From NCBI GenBank assembly GCA_044348005.1, contig JBIKTR010000003.1, positions 127,662-191,661 on the forward strand: a DNA stretch of 64,000 bases, in the 5' to 3' direction. Positions 7,336 to 15,817 of the stretch are shown here, one piece after another. A model generated the notes under the pieces. It was not told where the DNA came from. It worked only from the letters and a program-made list of their open reading frames with translations, and ran no database searches. The DNA is from JAJTHC01 sp044348005. Lineage in GTDB: Bacteria; Cyanobacteriota; Vampirovibrionia; Vampirovibrionales; JAJTHC01. Made by a program: the position numbers and the translations under genes. Position 1 is the stretch's first letter. Every line of letters begins with the position of its first letter.

Positions 7336-9147
7336 ATGACCCCTTCGCCTTCACATCGCTTACCCCTAAGCCCCAGCTGTACAGAAGTTCAAGCCCTTCA
7401 CGATGTTGCCCCCCCCCTGCACGGTTCCCACTGCGGCACGCGTCAGCTCAACGGGGCCTGTATTTTGTTGGAATCCCTGCTTGAAGAGCGGGTGGACACC
7501 ATTTTTGGCTACCCAGGGGGCGTGATTTTGCCGATTTATGAAGCCTTGCCCGACTACCCAAAACTGCGTCATATTTTGGTGCGCCACGAACAAGGCGCCT
7601 GCCACATGGCGGAAGGCTATGCTCGCACGACTGGTAAAGCCGGCGTGGTGTTGGTGACTTCTGGCCCAGGGGCCACCAATGTCGTTACTGGCCTTGCGGA
7701 TGCCTACTACGATTCAACCCCCATGGTGGTTATTACAGGCAATGTACCTGCTGAACTCTTGGGCAACGACGCCTTTCAAGAAGCGGATATTCTAGGCATT
7801 ACACGGCCTTGCACCAAGCACAACATTATTGTGCGAGACGTTAAAGATCTTGCTGCGGCCATTAAAGAAGCCTTCCATGTCGCCACCACAGGACGCCCCG
7901 GCCCTGTTTTGGTGGATATTCCCAAAGACGTCATTAACGCGAAAACCGACTTCAACTACCAAACCGTGGGACTGGATTTACCCGGTTACATCAATGCGGA
8001 AACGTACACGGCGGAAGATATTGCTCTCGCCTTGGATATTCTAAAAAATGCCAAGCAACCCGTGATTCTTTCAGGCGGAGGCGTCAACTGTGCTTTGGCC
8101 ACGGATGAGCTCAAGGCCTTTGCAGAACGCTTTAACATTCCTGTGGGCATTACGCTGATGGGCTTGGGAAGCTTTCCTACATCGCATGCCTTAAGCTTGG
8201 GCTTTACGGGCATGCACGGGCATTTTTGGTCCAACATTGCGGTGGCCAATGCGGATGTTTTGTTTGTCGTCGGCAGTCGCTTAAACGACCGTCAAACGGG
8301 TAAATCCGACAAGTTTGCCCGTAAGGCACGTATCATTCACCTTGATTTAGACCCTGTGAACATTAACAAAAATGTGCATGCAGGCTTGGGCATTCAAGGT
8401 GAAATCAAGCATGTCTTGCAAGATTTATTGAAGGCCAGTGAAGGGCGTTTAGATGAGTTTGACGAAAGCTTGTCGACTCGTGATGCGTGGTTTGAACAAA
8501 TCGCGTTTTGGCGAAACCGCCGAACAGAAACGCCGATGCCCACGCATTATTTAAGCCCGCAACACGCCATTGAACAGATTTTTGCAAACTTACCAAAAGA
8601 TGCCTTTGTCACCACTGAAGTGGGTCAGCACCAAATGTGGGCCGCCCAACGCTACAACCTGGATCGCCCCCGCTCGTGGGTGACTTCTGGCGGGCTAGGC
8701 ACGATGGGCTTTGGTTTTCCTGCGGCGATTGGGATTCAAGTCGCCTTTCCCAATGCCACGGTGGTGGATATTGCTGGCGATGGCTCCTTTCAAATGACGC
8801 TTCAAGAACTGGCGACTTGTGCCGTTTACAAGTTACCCGTGATTGTCTGTGTCATCAACAACGCCCACTTGGGGATGATTCGCCAGTGGCAAGGCAAAAT
8901 GTACGGCAGGGAATCCGAAGCGTGGATGTATTCACCCGACTACATTAAGCTGGCTGAAGCCTTTGGCGGGGTGGGCTTTCGCGTCACCAAAGCCGAAGAA
9001 ATTGAAGCCACGATGCAAAAAGCCATGCTCATTCGAGACAAACCCGTGATTATTGACTTTGTCGTCGCTGAAAAAGTCGATGTGTATCCGTGGGTGCCGA
9101 GTGGGGCAGGCAATGAAGACATGCTCACGGAAAATAAAGCGCCCTAG
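7336..9147 (+). CDS. ilvB: Acetolactate synthase large subunit
   Basis: 603 residues from ATG 7336. It condenses two pyruvates, or pyruvate with 2-oxobutyrate, in valine, leucine and isoleucine synthesis, using thiamine diphosphate and FAD. Three domains are visible: the TPP PYR domain from about residue 38 (FGYPGGVILPIYEAL; catalytic Glu in VRHEQGACHMAEGYAR), the central domain (220-360), and the TPP-binding domain with GDGSFQMTLQEL and VINN near 478-510. About 37 extra N-terminal residues precede the usual start, rich in Pro, Ser and Cys; the true start could be internal. It begins an ilv cluster that continues, after an unrelated insertion, with the small subunit and ilvC. Confidence 0.95.
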   Translation: MTPSPSHRLPLSPSCTEVQALHDVAPPLHGSHCGTRQLNGACILLESLLEERVDTIFGYPGGVILPIYEALPDYPKLRHILVRHEQGACHMAEGYARTTGKAGVVLVTSGPGATNVVTGLADAYYDSTPMVVITGNVPAELLGNDAFQEADILGITRPCTKHNIIVRDVKDLAAAIKEAFHVATTGRPGPVLVDIPKDVINAKTDFNYQTVGLDLPGYINAETYTAEDIALALDILKNAKQPVILSGGGVNCALATDELKAFAERFNIPVGITLMGLGSFPTSHALSLGFTGMHGHFWSNIAVANADVLFVVGSRLNDRQTGKSDKFARKARIIHLDLDPVNINKNVHAGLGIQGEIKHVLQDLLKASEGRLDEFDESLSTRDAWFEQIAFWRNRRTETPMPTHYLSPQHAIEQIFANLPKDAFVTTEVGQHQMWAAQRYNLDRPRSWVTSGGLGTMGFGFPAAIGIQVAFPNATVVDIAGDGSFQMTLQELATCAVYKLPVIVCVINNAHLGMIRQWQGKMYGRESEAWMYSPDYIKLAEAFGGVGFRVTKAEEIEATMQKAMLIRDKPVIIDFVVAEKVDVYPWVPSGAGNEDMLTENKAP

Positions 9148-9226
9148 CATCAAACAAGAAGTTTTTAGGTTTATTGCAATAAGACGTACAACTTATAGAT
9201 AGCGTATGCTTATTGAAGGGAAATAA

Positions 9227-9724
9227 ATGACGACGAATAATTCAATACCATTTTCCACAAACATGCCTAAGGTTGACCCTTCTTTGGCTAAAGTTAATAA
9301 TCCTGAAAACACGACAGAAAAAGCGCTTGCAAGATGGACACCCAAACAACGAGAATCTTTTTTTACCTCAAAAGAAGAGTCAAATCATCCATTGACAGAC
9401 TATCTTGCGAACCCTACAAAGGCAATGTTGAGTAATGCATTTTATTTCACGGCATTACCTTTAGGTGCATACGAAGCCACAAGTCGTTTATTTCCAAAGG
9501 CTAAAGTCCCTTTTATGGGGGATATGCATTTAAAAGGATTGAAACCTTACTTTTGGTTTGCGATATTGACCACAACGGGTCTTTTTACGGCGATACCTGA
9601 ATACTTTAATCAAAAATCGGTAAACAAAGATGTTCTTCAAGGCATCAAAACACTTGGCACACATGCCAGTAAAACAGACTGGAACGATTACAAGAAAACG
9701 CATCCTGAAATAACGAACGGATAA
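9227..9724 (+). CDS. Unknown protein with membrane segments, inserted in the ilv cluster
   Basis: 165 residues with GAAGGGAAATAA before the ATG. The first 60 residues are polar and disordered (MTTNNSIPFSTNMPK). Residues 70-90 and 108-130 are hydrophobic and likely span or associate with the membrane, and the tail is charged. I do not recognise it. It sits between ilvB and the small-subunit gene, with 80 bases before and 12 after, and is distinctly AT-rich compared with both. An insertion into an ancestral ilvBNC order is the simple reading. A promoter-like TTGCAA...TATAGAT precedes it. Confidence 0.75.
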   Translation: MTTNNSIPFSTNMPKVDPSLAKVNNPENTTEKALARWTPKQRESFFTSKEESNHPLTDYLANPTKAMLSNAFYFTALPLGAYEATSRLFPKAKVPFMGDMHLKGLKPYFWFAILTTTGLFTAIPEYFNQKSVNKDVLQGIKTLGTHASKTDWNDYKKTHPEITNG

Positions 9725-9736
9725 AGGAAGATGACC

Positions 9737-10057
9737 ATGCAAAGACATTTACAAATTCGTACACAAGCCAAACTCGGTGCTGTAGACCGCGTACTCGGTG
9801 CGCTCACCCACCGAGGCATCATCCCAGAGGCCTTCACCTGCACGCAAGTGTCTGAACAAGTCCTGCAAATTGACACCACCTTTCACTACGCGGATGATCA
9901 CGCCATGCTCAAGCTCTGCAAGTTTTTAGACCGTCAAGTGTATATTTTGAGTGTCGAAGACGCCAGCGTAACGCCCGTTTGCAAGCCCTTGGGCCTCACC
10001 ATTCCACCCTTTCCCCATTCGATTGAAGCCCCCACGCGTCACGCCAGTTTGGCTTAG
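9737..10057 (+). CDS. Short ACT-domain protein, probable acetolactate synthase small subunit
   Basis: 106 residues from the second of two in-frame ATGs, because AAAGGA is 8 bases from 9737 but only 2 from 9731. The sequence (LQIRTQAKLGAVDRVLGALTHRGI) matches the single ACT domain of IlvM/IlvN regulatory subunits, with a betaalphabeta start and the RVL..L.HRG helix. At about 106 residues it is nearer IlvM (about 87) than the 160-170-residue IlvN usual in cyanobacteria, and it lacks the C-terminal domain. The position between ilvB and ilvC supports the role. It should activate IlvB and may bind valine. Confidence 0.72.
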   Translation: MQRHLQIRTQAKLGAVDRVLGALTHRGIIPEAFTCTQVSEQVLQIDTTFHYADDHAMLKLCKFLDRQVYILSVEDASVTPVCKPLGLTIPPFPHSIEAPTRHASLA

Positions 10058-10141
10058 GCGTGCACTAAATCGAATGGCTTGTGTTAAAATCAATACAGCG
10101 GATTTATTTTGTACTGTTAGCCCGTGTAAGGAACATTTTTT

Positions 10142-11197
10142 ATGATGACTGTTGATTCCCCCCAAGCCTTGCCAGAAGCACTTAAAGTGTATTATGACAA
10201 GGACATTGACCGTAGTAAGTTGTTGAGCAAAAAAATTGCTGTGATTGGCTTTGGTAGCCAAGGTTTTGGGCAATCGGTGAACTTGAAGGAATCGGGGGCG
10301 AACGTGAAAATCGTGTTGCGCGCGGGTTCCAAAACGGCTGAAAAAGTCAAAGCCAACGGCATGGAAAGCATCACCTTTGAAGAAGCCGCCGACTGGGCGG
10401 ATATTCTGCTTTTCTTATGTCCAGACGTCGTACAAGCCGATGTGTACCAACAGTATTTTCAAGGCAAGCTCCGCAAAGGGCAAGCCTTGATGTTCAGCCA
10501 CGGCTTTGCCATCCACTTCGGCTATATTACGCCTCCTGCTGATGTCGATGTGTTCTTGGTCGCCCCAAAAGGGCCGGGTCACTTGGTGCGTTCTGAATAC
10601 GAACGTGGTCGTGGTGTACCTTGCCTCATGGCCATTCATCAAGACGCCAGTGGCGAAACGAAAGAAATTGCGTTAGGCTACGCGGCGTGCGTCGGTGGCG
10701 GTCGTGGTGGGGTGATTGAAACCACCTTTAAAGACGAAACGGAAACCGACTTATTCGGTGAGCAAGCCGTCCTTTGCGGAGGCGCTGCGGCTTTGGTGAA
10801 AGCGGGCTTTGAAGTCCTCACCGAAGCGGGGTATCCGCCTGAAATGGCGTACTTTGAGTGCTTACACGAACTGAAATTGATTGTGGATTTGATGTACGAA
10901 GGTGGCCTCGATGATATGCGTTATTCCATTAGCGACACCGCCCGTTATGGGGATGTGACCCGTGGGCCTCGTGTGGTGGATGCAGACACGAAAGCCCGCA
11001 TGAAGGTGATTTTGAAAGAAATTCAAGACGGCACCTTCGCCCGTGAGTTCACCGCGGATGTGCGTGCAGGCATGCCTGAACTCAAGTGCTTGGTGGAAGC
11101 GGATTCCAACCATCCAATTGAAGTGACGGGGCGAAAGTTACGCGGGATGATGAGCTGGCTCAGCGAATCGAAGAACGTCCAGCGGGACAAAAACTAG
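10142..11197 (+). CDS. ilvC: Ketol-acid reductoisomerase
   Basis: 351 residues, class I length. It isomerises and reduces acetolactate or acetohydroxybutyrate with NAD(P)H and Mg2+. The Rossmann motif reads IGFGSQGFGQSVNLKESG where GYGSQGHAHALNL is usual. The first metal-binding acidic residues are in KDETETDLFGEQAVLCGG and the second set in ECLHELKLIVDLMYEGG, so the catalytic core is intact. The loop SHGFAIHFG replaces the common SHGFNIHFG. AAGGAA precedes the start. A strong intrinsic terminator follows, closing the ilv cluster. Confidence 0.95.
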   Translation: MMTVDSPQALPEALKVYYDKDIDRSKLLSKKIAVIGFGSQGFGQSVNLKESGANVKIVLRAGSKTAEKVKANGMESITFEEAADWADILLFLCPDVVQADVYQQYFQGKLRKGQALMFSHGFAIHFGYITPPADVDVFLVAPKGPGHLVRSEYERGRGVPCLMAIHQDASGETKEIALGYAACVGGGRGGVIETTFKDETETDLFGEQAVLCGGAAALVKAGFEVLTEAGYPPEMAYFECLHELKLIVDLMYEGGLDDMRYSISDTARYGDVTRGPRVVDADTKARMKVILKEIQDGTFAREFTADVRAGMPELKCLVEADSNHPIEVTGRKLRGMMSWLSESKNVQRDKN

Positions 11198-11217
11198 CCA
11201 CCCGTGGTTTTGCGTGA

Positions 11218-11248
11218 GGGGAGGCAACGTGAGTTTGCTTCCCCTTTT
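11218..11248 (+). terminator. Intrinsic terminator after ilvC
   Basis: GGGGAGGCAA pairs with TTGCTTCCCC around a short loop, followed by TTTTGTGTG. Confidence 0.85.
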
Positions 11249-11339
11249 GTGTGTTGAGTTAATCTCGCGAACACTATAAAATGCGAGGCTTGTGTTGTTT
11301 ATAATGATACGCTTGATATAGTATTGGTTATGAAAAATC

Positions 11340-11746
11340 CCAAAATCGTGGGGTTTACGCACTAGGCAAAGCGCTTAAAAATACGTTATACTGAAAAAGA
11401 GTGGCTGTTTTGAACAGGCCTTCACACCCCCCAAAAAATCCTTGAAAATCGAGCAAAAAACCGACTTTTGTGGCCAGAAAACGGACTTTCGTGGCCAAGA
11501 AACCGACTTTTGTGGCCAGAAAACCGACTTTCGTGGCCAAGAAACAGACTTTCGTGGCCAGAAAACCGACTTTCGTGGCCAGAAAACCGACTTTCGTGGC
11601 CAAGAAACAGACTTTCGTGGCCAGAAAACCGACTTTCGTGGCCAGAAAACCGACTTTCGTGGCCAAGAAACAGACTTTCGTGGCCAGAAAACCGACTTTC
11701 GTGGCCAGAAAACCGACTTTTGTGTGTCGGAAATTAGGCCATTTTT
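11340..11746 (+). repeat. Repeat element A, copy 1: conserved flank plus twelve 21-bp tandem units
   Basis: A flank of about 120 bases (CACTAGG..., TTATACTGAAAAAGAGTGG, CCTTCACACCCCCC, CCTTGAAAATCGAGC) is followed by twelve 21-base units of the form CGACTTTCGTGGCCAGAAAAC and a right end TGTGTCGGAAATTAGGCC. Units alternate in a 63-base higher-order pattern (AGAAAA, AAGAAA, CAGACT variants). The same flank and right end recur at 58976-59253 (six units) and 44009-44081 (no units), both on the opposite strand. Open frames across the units exist in several frames only because 21 is a multiple of three. It lies between convergent genes. Confidence 0.9.
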
Positions 11747-11824
11747 ACATCTTTATACGCGATATAGTGTTCGAAACAATTTTATGCCCTGAGTTGACCA
11801 AAAATCTGCGTTTTCTTTTATTGA

Positions 11825-12574
11825 TCAAACACGCGAAGCGTGATCATGTTTGGAAATCCACCGAATGCAGGTGTCCACAAAGCGACGGGGGGAACTTAAA
11901 TACAAATCTTCGGCATGGAAATCGTCTTCAAATAAAATATGTTCACTTGGACTGGTGGCCTTTTCATGTAAAGCCGTGCCATGCCAAGCGTGAATGGTGC
12001 GATCTTTACCCCCGCTTAAAAACAAAATGGGGATGTCTTCTAGGTGATCGACCACGTCAATAGGGTTGGTTTTGGGCAAAAATAAATTACCAGGACGAAT
12101 GGTAAAACTTCGCCAGAACTCGAACTTCTTCATTGAAGGAATGAACGCTTCTTTTCGGTAAAACTCATTTTCAATTTTTTCAAACGAAACGGGCGCACTT
12201 ACCGCAATAACGCTTTCTACATCTTTATGAGAAGCCGCATGAATAATGGAAATCGCCGAACCCAGTGAAAAGCCCATGAGGGTCACTTTTTCATAGCGTG
12301 TTTTGGCAAAGGCCACCACGGCTTCAAGATCTTGCGGTTCTTTGGCGGTGAAGGTGAAGGAGCCTGAACTTTGGCCGTGGCCTCTGAAGTCTAGGGTGAT
12401 GATGTCGTGATGCTTAAAAAAGTCTTCTGAAAGCCCTTTAAAGACTTTGGAATCTTTACACATGGCCCAGCCGTGGCAAATAATAATAACGCTATTGCGT
12501 TTTTGGTCGTAATGATTTAAGGCGATGCGTTCGCCGTCTTTACTTTTAAGGAAACGTTCAGTCATTGTGTTCAT
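11825..12574 (-). CDS. Alpha/beta-hydrolase fold protein
   Basis: 249 residues, cytoplasmic, no signal peptide. The nucleophile elbow is GFSLGS near residue 100 and the oxyanion region is HGWAMCKDSKVF near 35. The acid lies in FLSGGKDRTIHAW and the His in DDFHAEDLYL near the C-terminus, so a full Ser-Asp-His triad is present. It resembles monoacylglycerol-lipase and esterase-like hydrolases, but its substrate cannot be told from sequence. It stands alone downstream of the helicase gene on the same strand. Confidence 0.82.
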   Translation of the reverse strand: MNTMTERFLKSKDGERIALNHYDQKRNSVIIICHGWAMCKDSKVFKGLSEDFFKHHDIITLDFRGHGQSSGSFTFTAKEPQDLEAVVAFAKTRYEKVTLMGFSLGSAISIIHAASHKDVESVIAVSAPVSFEKIENEFYRKEAFIPSMKKFEFWRSFTIRPGNLFLPKTNPIDVVDHLEDIPILFLSGGKDRTIHAWHGTALHEKATSPSEHILFEDDFHAEDLYLSSPRRFVDTCIRWISKHDHASRV

Positions 12575-12621
12575 GGCAAAAACACTTTCTTTTGGGGGAT
12601 TTATCGATACTATAACACAGT

Positions 12622-14673
12622 TTAATCAGGATTCGTTTCCTTTGTTTGAGCGAAAAAGTTTGCCACATCCTCGATCGCTTCGCTCACATGCATTTTCGGC
12701 AGGCTGGTCAGTATCGTTCGACCGTAGCCCTTGCTTCTAAGGCGTGTGTCTAACAACGCCACCACCCCTCGATCCTCAGTGCTTCTAAGCAAACGGCCAA
12801 TGCCTTGCTTGAGCTTAATAATGGCGTTGGGCACGACATAATCCCCAAACCAATCCGTGCCACGACGCTTCATGCGTTCTGTGATGGCTTGATGAATCGG
12901 TTCATCTGGCGGACTAAACGGCAAGCGGTCAATAACCACTAAAGACAACTGCTCCCCCGGAATATCAATCCCTTCCCAAAAGGTATAAGTCCCCAACAAC
13001 ACAGGAGATTCTGTTTCTTTGAACCATTCAATCAAGCGTTGACGAGGAAAATCGCCCTGTTTGCGAATCGGGAACCGTGTTCTAAGGCTCAGTTCCAAGG
13101 CCATTTTGTCCATCGCGCTGTGGCTGGTAAACAAAATAAAAGCCCTGCCTCGGCTGGCGTGTAAAAGGGCCCCCATTTCTTCTGCCAAGGCCTGCCAATA
13201 GCCTTCGCCTTGGGGGGTTTCAGGAATACGGTGACTGGGTGGAATATAGCAAAGCATATTTCCCTGCGTGTTAAAGGCAGAAGGTAAAATCAGTTCACTG
13301 GTATGAAGCTCAACGGCGTGTCCGTCTTCATCAATGGTGGTGCCCACTAAGCCAAGGGCGTTTTTGAAATACGTTAAGCGTTGACGCACGGAAAGCGTCG
13401 CACTGGTAAGCACCCCCAGTTTTTTTGACCACACCTGTTGGCGCAAGATGCTATCCACTTCTAAGGGAGTAGAAATCAACTGAAAATTCAAACGTTCATG
13501 ATCCAGCTCCGCCCAATTCACCCGTTCTATGCCAGAATATTCAGACGATTCATGCACGAAAAATCCCCAAGCATCGACTAAGTTTTTCAACTGTTCTTTG
13601 ATTTTGGCATGTTGTTGTTCTTTGGCTTGCTGTTTCTTCAGTTCGCTGGGGAAATCAGGCAGGCTTGGCACATCAATCTCTTCCACCCACTGCAAGACGC
13701 TTTTTAACACGTCACGGATTTGCAACGTGGTTTCATCCATTTCGGCATCAGGGTACAGGCGAAGGGTCGTTTGGTGCTTGGCTTTTTGAAGCAACTGATG
13801 CATCAACGACGATTCGGCTTCCTTCAACTGCCAAATGAGATCATCGGGCAGGGGAAGCAAATGTTTGTTGATTTTGCCCAGTAATTGTTGTGAACGATAC
13901 CGCCCAATACGGGCAGAAAAGGCGTTCAAGGCATAGCTAATCAGGCTATGGGCTTCGTCCAAAATCAACACCTCATGCGGGGGCAAAAGCCCTCCCCCGC
14001 TCATGACATCTTGACAGTACAGCGCATGATTGGTGATGATGACATCGGCCTTGTCGATTTCTTCACGCGCTTGACGATACGGGTTTTGATCATAAAACCG
14101 ACATTGCCAGCCCAAGCAATCTTCCGCATCACTGGCGACTTCCTTCCAAAGCTTGTTCGGCATTTCATGCCCCAGTTCCGCACGATCTCCTTCCCACCCT
14201 TCATACATCGCCGAACGCAATTGTTGAAACGACAAACGCGTTTGCTTAATCTCCACATTCTCACGAGGCTTAGCAGTCCCCAGACCCTCTTCGGCTTCTT
14301 CCAACTTATGAATGCACAAGTAATTGCCACGCCCTTTTACCAAGCGAACCTTCAACTTTTTTTCATCTCCATACATGAGTTTGGCCAGTGCGGGAACATC
14401 CTTATGCAGTAACTGTTCTTGTAGGGCAATACTGCCTGTAGAAATCACAATCGGACGCTTGGGGCTTAACAAGGCCGGCAGTAAATAGCCAAAGGATTTA
14501 CCGGCCCCTGTCCCTGCTTCTACCATCAGGTGATTGCCGTTTGCGAGTGCGTCTTCCACGGCTTGCATCATGCGAATTTGAACGGGACGAACCTCATAAG
14601 CGTCCCACGACTCAAGCATCCCCACAAAGTCGGTGGAAGTCGTGTTTTCTTCTGTAGGGAGCGGGCTTGTCAT
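12622..14673 (-). CDS. DinG/YoaA-type ATP-dependent DNA helicase
   Basis: 683 residues, superfamily 2 XPD-like. Walker A is EAGTGAGKSFGYLLPAL (about 53-66) and the DEAH box is ILDEAHSL (about 237). C-terminal motifs include FTSHSAMDK, WEGIDIPGEQL and the arginine-finger motif KQGIGRLLRS. The family's 4Fe-4S cluster needs four Cys; here Cys120, Cys186 and Cys191 keep the DinG spacing, but the fourth position (197) is Asn in FYDQNPYRQAR. DinG helicases unwind R-loops and stalled-fork structures; with three ligands, cluster stability is uncertain. It lies downstream of trhO, same strand. Confidence 0.9.
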   Translation of the reverse strand: MTSPLPTEENTTSTDFVGMLESWDAYEVRPVQIRMMQAVEDALANGNHLMVEAGTGAGKSFGYLLPALLSPKRPIVISTGSIALQEQLLHKDVPALAKLMYGDEKKLKVRLVKGRGNYLCIHKLEEAEEGLGTAKPRENVEIKQTRLSFQQLRSAMYEGWEGDRAELGHEMPNKLWKEVASDAEDCLGWQCRFYDQNPYRQAREEIDKADVIITNHALYCQDVMSGGGLLPPHEVLILDEAHSLISYALNAFSARIGRYRSQQLLGKINKHLLPLPDDLIWQLKEAESSLMHQLLQKAKHQTTLRLYPDAEMDETTLQIRDVLKSVLQWVEEIDVPSLPDFPSELKKQQAKEQQHAKIKEQLKNLVDAWGFFVHESSEYSGIERVNWAELDHERLNFQLISTPLEVDSILRQQVWSKKLGVLTSATLSVRQRLTYFKNALGLVGTTIDEDGHAVELHTSELILPSAFNTQGNMLCYIPPSHRIPETPQGEGYWQALAEEMGALLHASRGRAFILFTSHSAMDKMALELSLRTRFPIRKQGDFPRQRLIEWFKETESPVLLGTYTFWEGIDIPGEQLSLVVIDRLPFSPPDEPIHQAITERMKRRGTDWFGDYVVPNAIIKLKQGIGRLLRSTEDRGVVALLDTRLRSKGYGRTILTSLPKMHVSEAIEDVANFFAQTKETNPD

Positions 14674-14730
14674 TTAGTAGTGGGTCTCTTTTGCTAAGGT
14701 ATCCCTAGTTTAGCATGAAGAAAGAGAGCA

Positions 14731-15654
14731 CTACTCAAACAAACCCGCTTCACTTTGTTGTTGACGCATACGCAAGCGATCGACGTCTTCAGGCGTTAGG
14801 CGTTCCACACAATGCAAGCAAGACACACCCTTTTCAAAGGATGCCAGCAGGCGGTCGGCTGGCTTAAGAGGCCATCCGCAATTAAAGCACATTTCGTAAC
14901 CCTCTTCCGCTAAATTATGCCCTACAGCGACACGACGGTCAAAGACAAAGCACGCCCCGTCCCACAAGCTTTCTTCTGGGGGAATCTCTTCCAAGTACTT
15001 GAGAATCCCTCCCTTCAAATGATACACCGATTCAAACCCGTGATTCAACATAAAGCTCGACGCCTTTTCACAACGAATCCCCCCCGTGCAAAACATGGCC
15101 ACTTTTTTGGTTTGGGTGGGATTTAATTGCGTTTCCACATAAGGCACAAATTCGGTGAAGGTTGAAATATGGGGATTGATCGCATTTTTAAAGGTGCCAA
15201 TCGCCAGTTCATATTCATTACGGGTGTCTATCACCAACACCTCAGGATCTTCCAACAACGCATTCCACTCATGCGCGTCCACATAAGTGCCGACCACGTC
15301 AGTAGGGGTGGCTTTGGGGGTACGAAGGGTCACAATTTCCTTTTTGAGACGCACTTTAAGGCGTCTAAAGGGTTTTTCTTGCGCGTAAGACGTCTTCACT
15401 TCACCCTGTTTGATGCCACACAAGAGATCCAGCTCCTGTAAAAGGGCTTCGATGGCTGATTCTTGACCCGCAATCGTTCCATTGATGCCTTCAGGCGCGA
15501 GCAACAAAGTGCCACACACCTGGTGTGCTTCACAGCAAGCGAAGAGGCGTTCTTTGAGGGCTTCAAGATTTTCAAGCGCAACAAAGCGATAGAGTGCCAC
15601 CACTTTCCACGTGGGTGAAGATTCCATGCAGGAGGCTTGACTTGTGGGATTCAT
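14731..15654 (-). CDS. trhO: tRNA uridine-34 hydroxylase, rhodanese family
   Basis: 307 residues, with the YceA/TrhO layout: an N-terminal acylphosphatase-like ferredoxin-fold domain (residues 15-110), a rhodanese domain (125-230) with the active Cys in MFCTGGIRCEKASS, and a C-terminal Cys-rich tail with CFNCGWPL and CLHCVERL that probably binds zinc. TrhO installs 5-hydroxyuridine at the tRNA wobble base using oxygen. GGAAAGATAAAG precedes the ATG. The gene starts divergently from the Omp85 gene, sharing a roughly 160-base control region. Confidence 0.9.
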   Translation of the reverse strand: MNPTSQASCMESSPTWKVVALYRFVALENLEALKERLFACCEAHQVCGTLLLAPEGINGTIAGQESAIEALLQELDLLCGIKQGEVKTSYAQEKPFRRLKVRLKKEIVTLRTPKATPTDVVGTYVDAHEWNALLEDPEVLVIDTRNEYELAIGTFKNAINPHISTFTEFVPYVETQLNPTQTKKVAMFCTGGIRCEKASSFMLNHGFESVYHLKGGILKYLEEIPPEESLWDGACFVFDRRVAVGHNLAEEGYEMCFNCGWPLKPADRLLASFEKGVSCLHCVERLTPEDVDRLRMRQQQSEAGLFE

Positions 15655-15817
15655 CTTTATCTTTCCCCCTACGAATGAAGAAAACAGTTTTATCTATCGA
15701 ATACTATATACGAAACCCGTCGGTTTGTCTTGTTTCTGTTCGTGTTGTACCCTTTCAAGGGGAAATCCACAGGTGATTGAAGCTCGCTGTGTTTGCATTA
15801 CGCCTTTTCATGCTAAA

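Noticed and set aside
11461..11720. CRISPR array
   Set aside because: The 21-base units are contiguous with no unique spacers, and no cas genes are present.
11442..12063. Several open frames (up to 197 codons) through the 21-bp repeats
   Set aside because: They arise because the unit is 21 bases without stop codons in several frames; they lack ribosome sites, and one runs antisense into the hydrolase gene.
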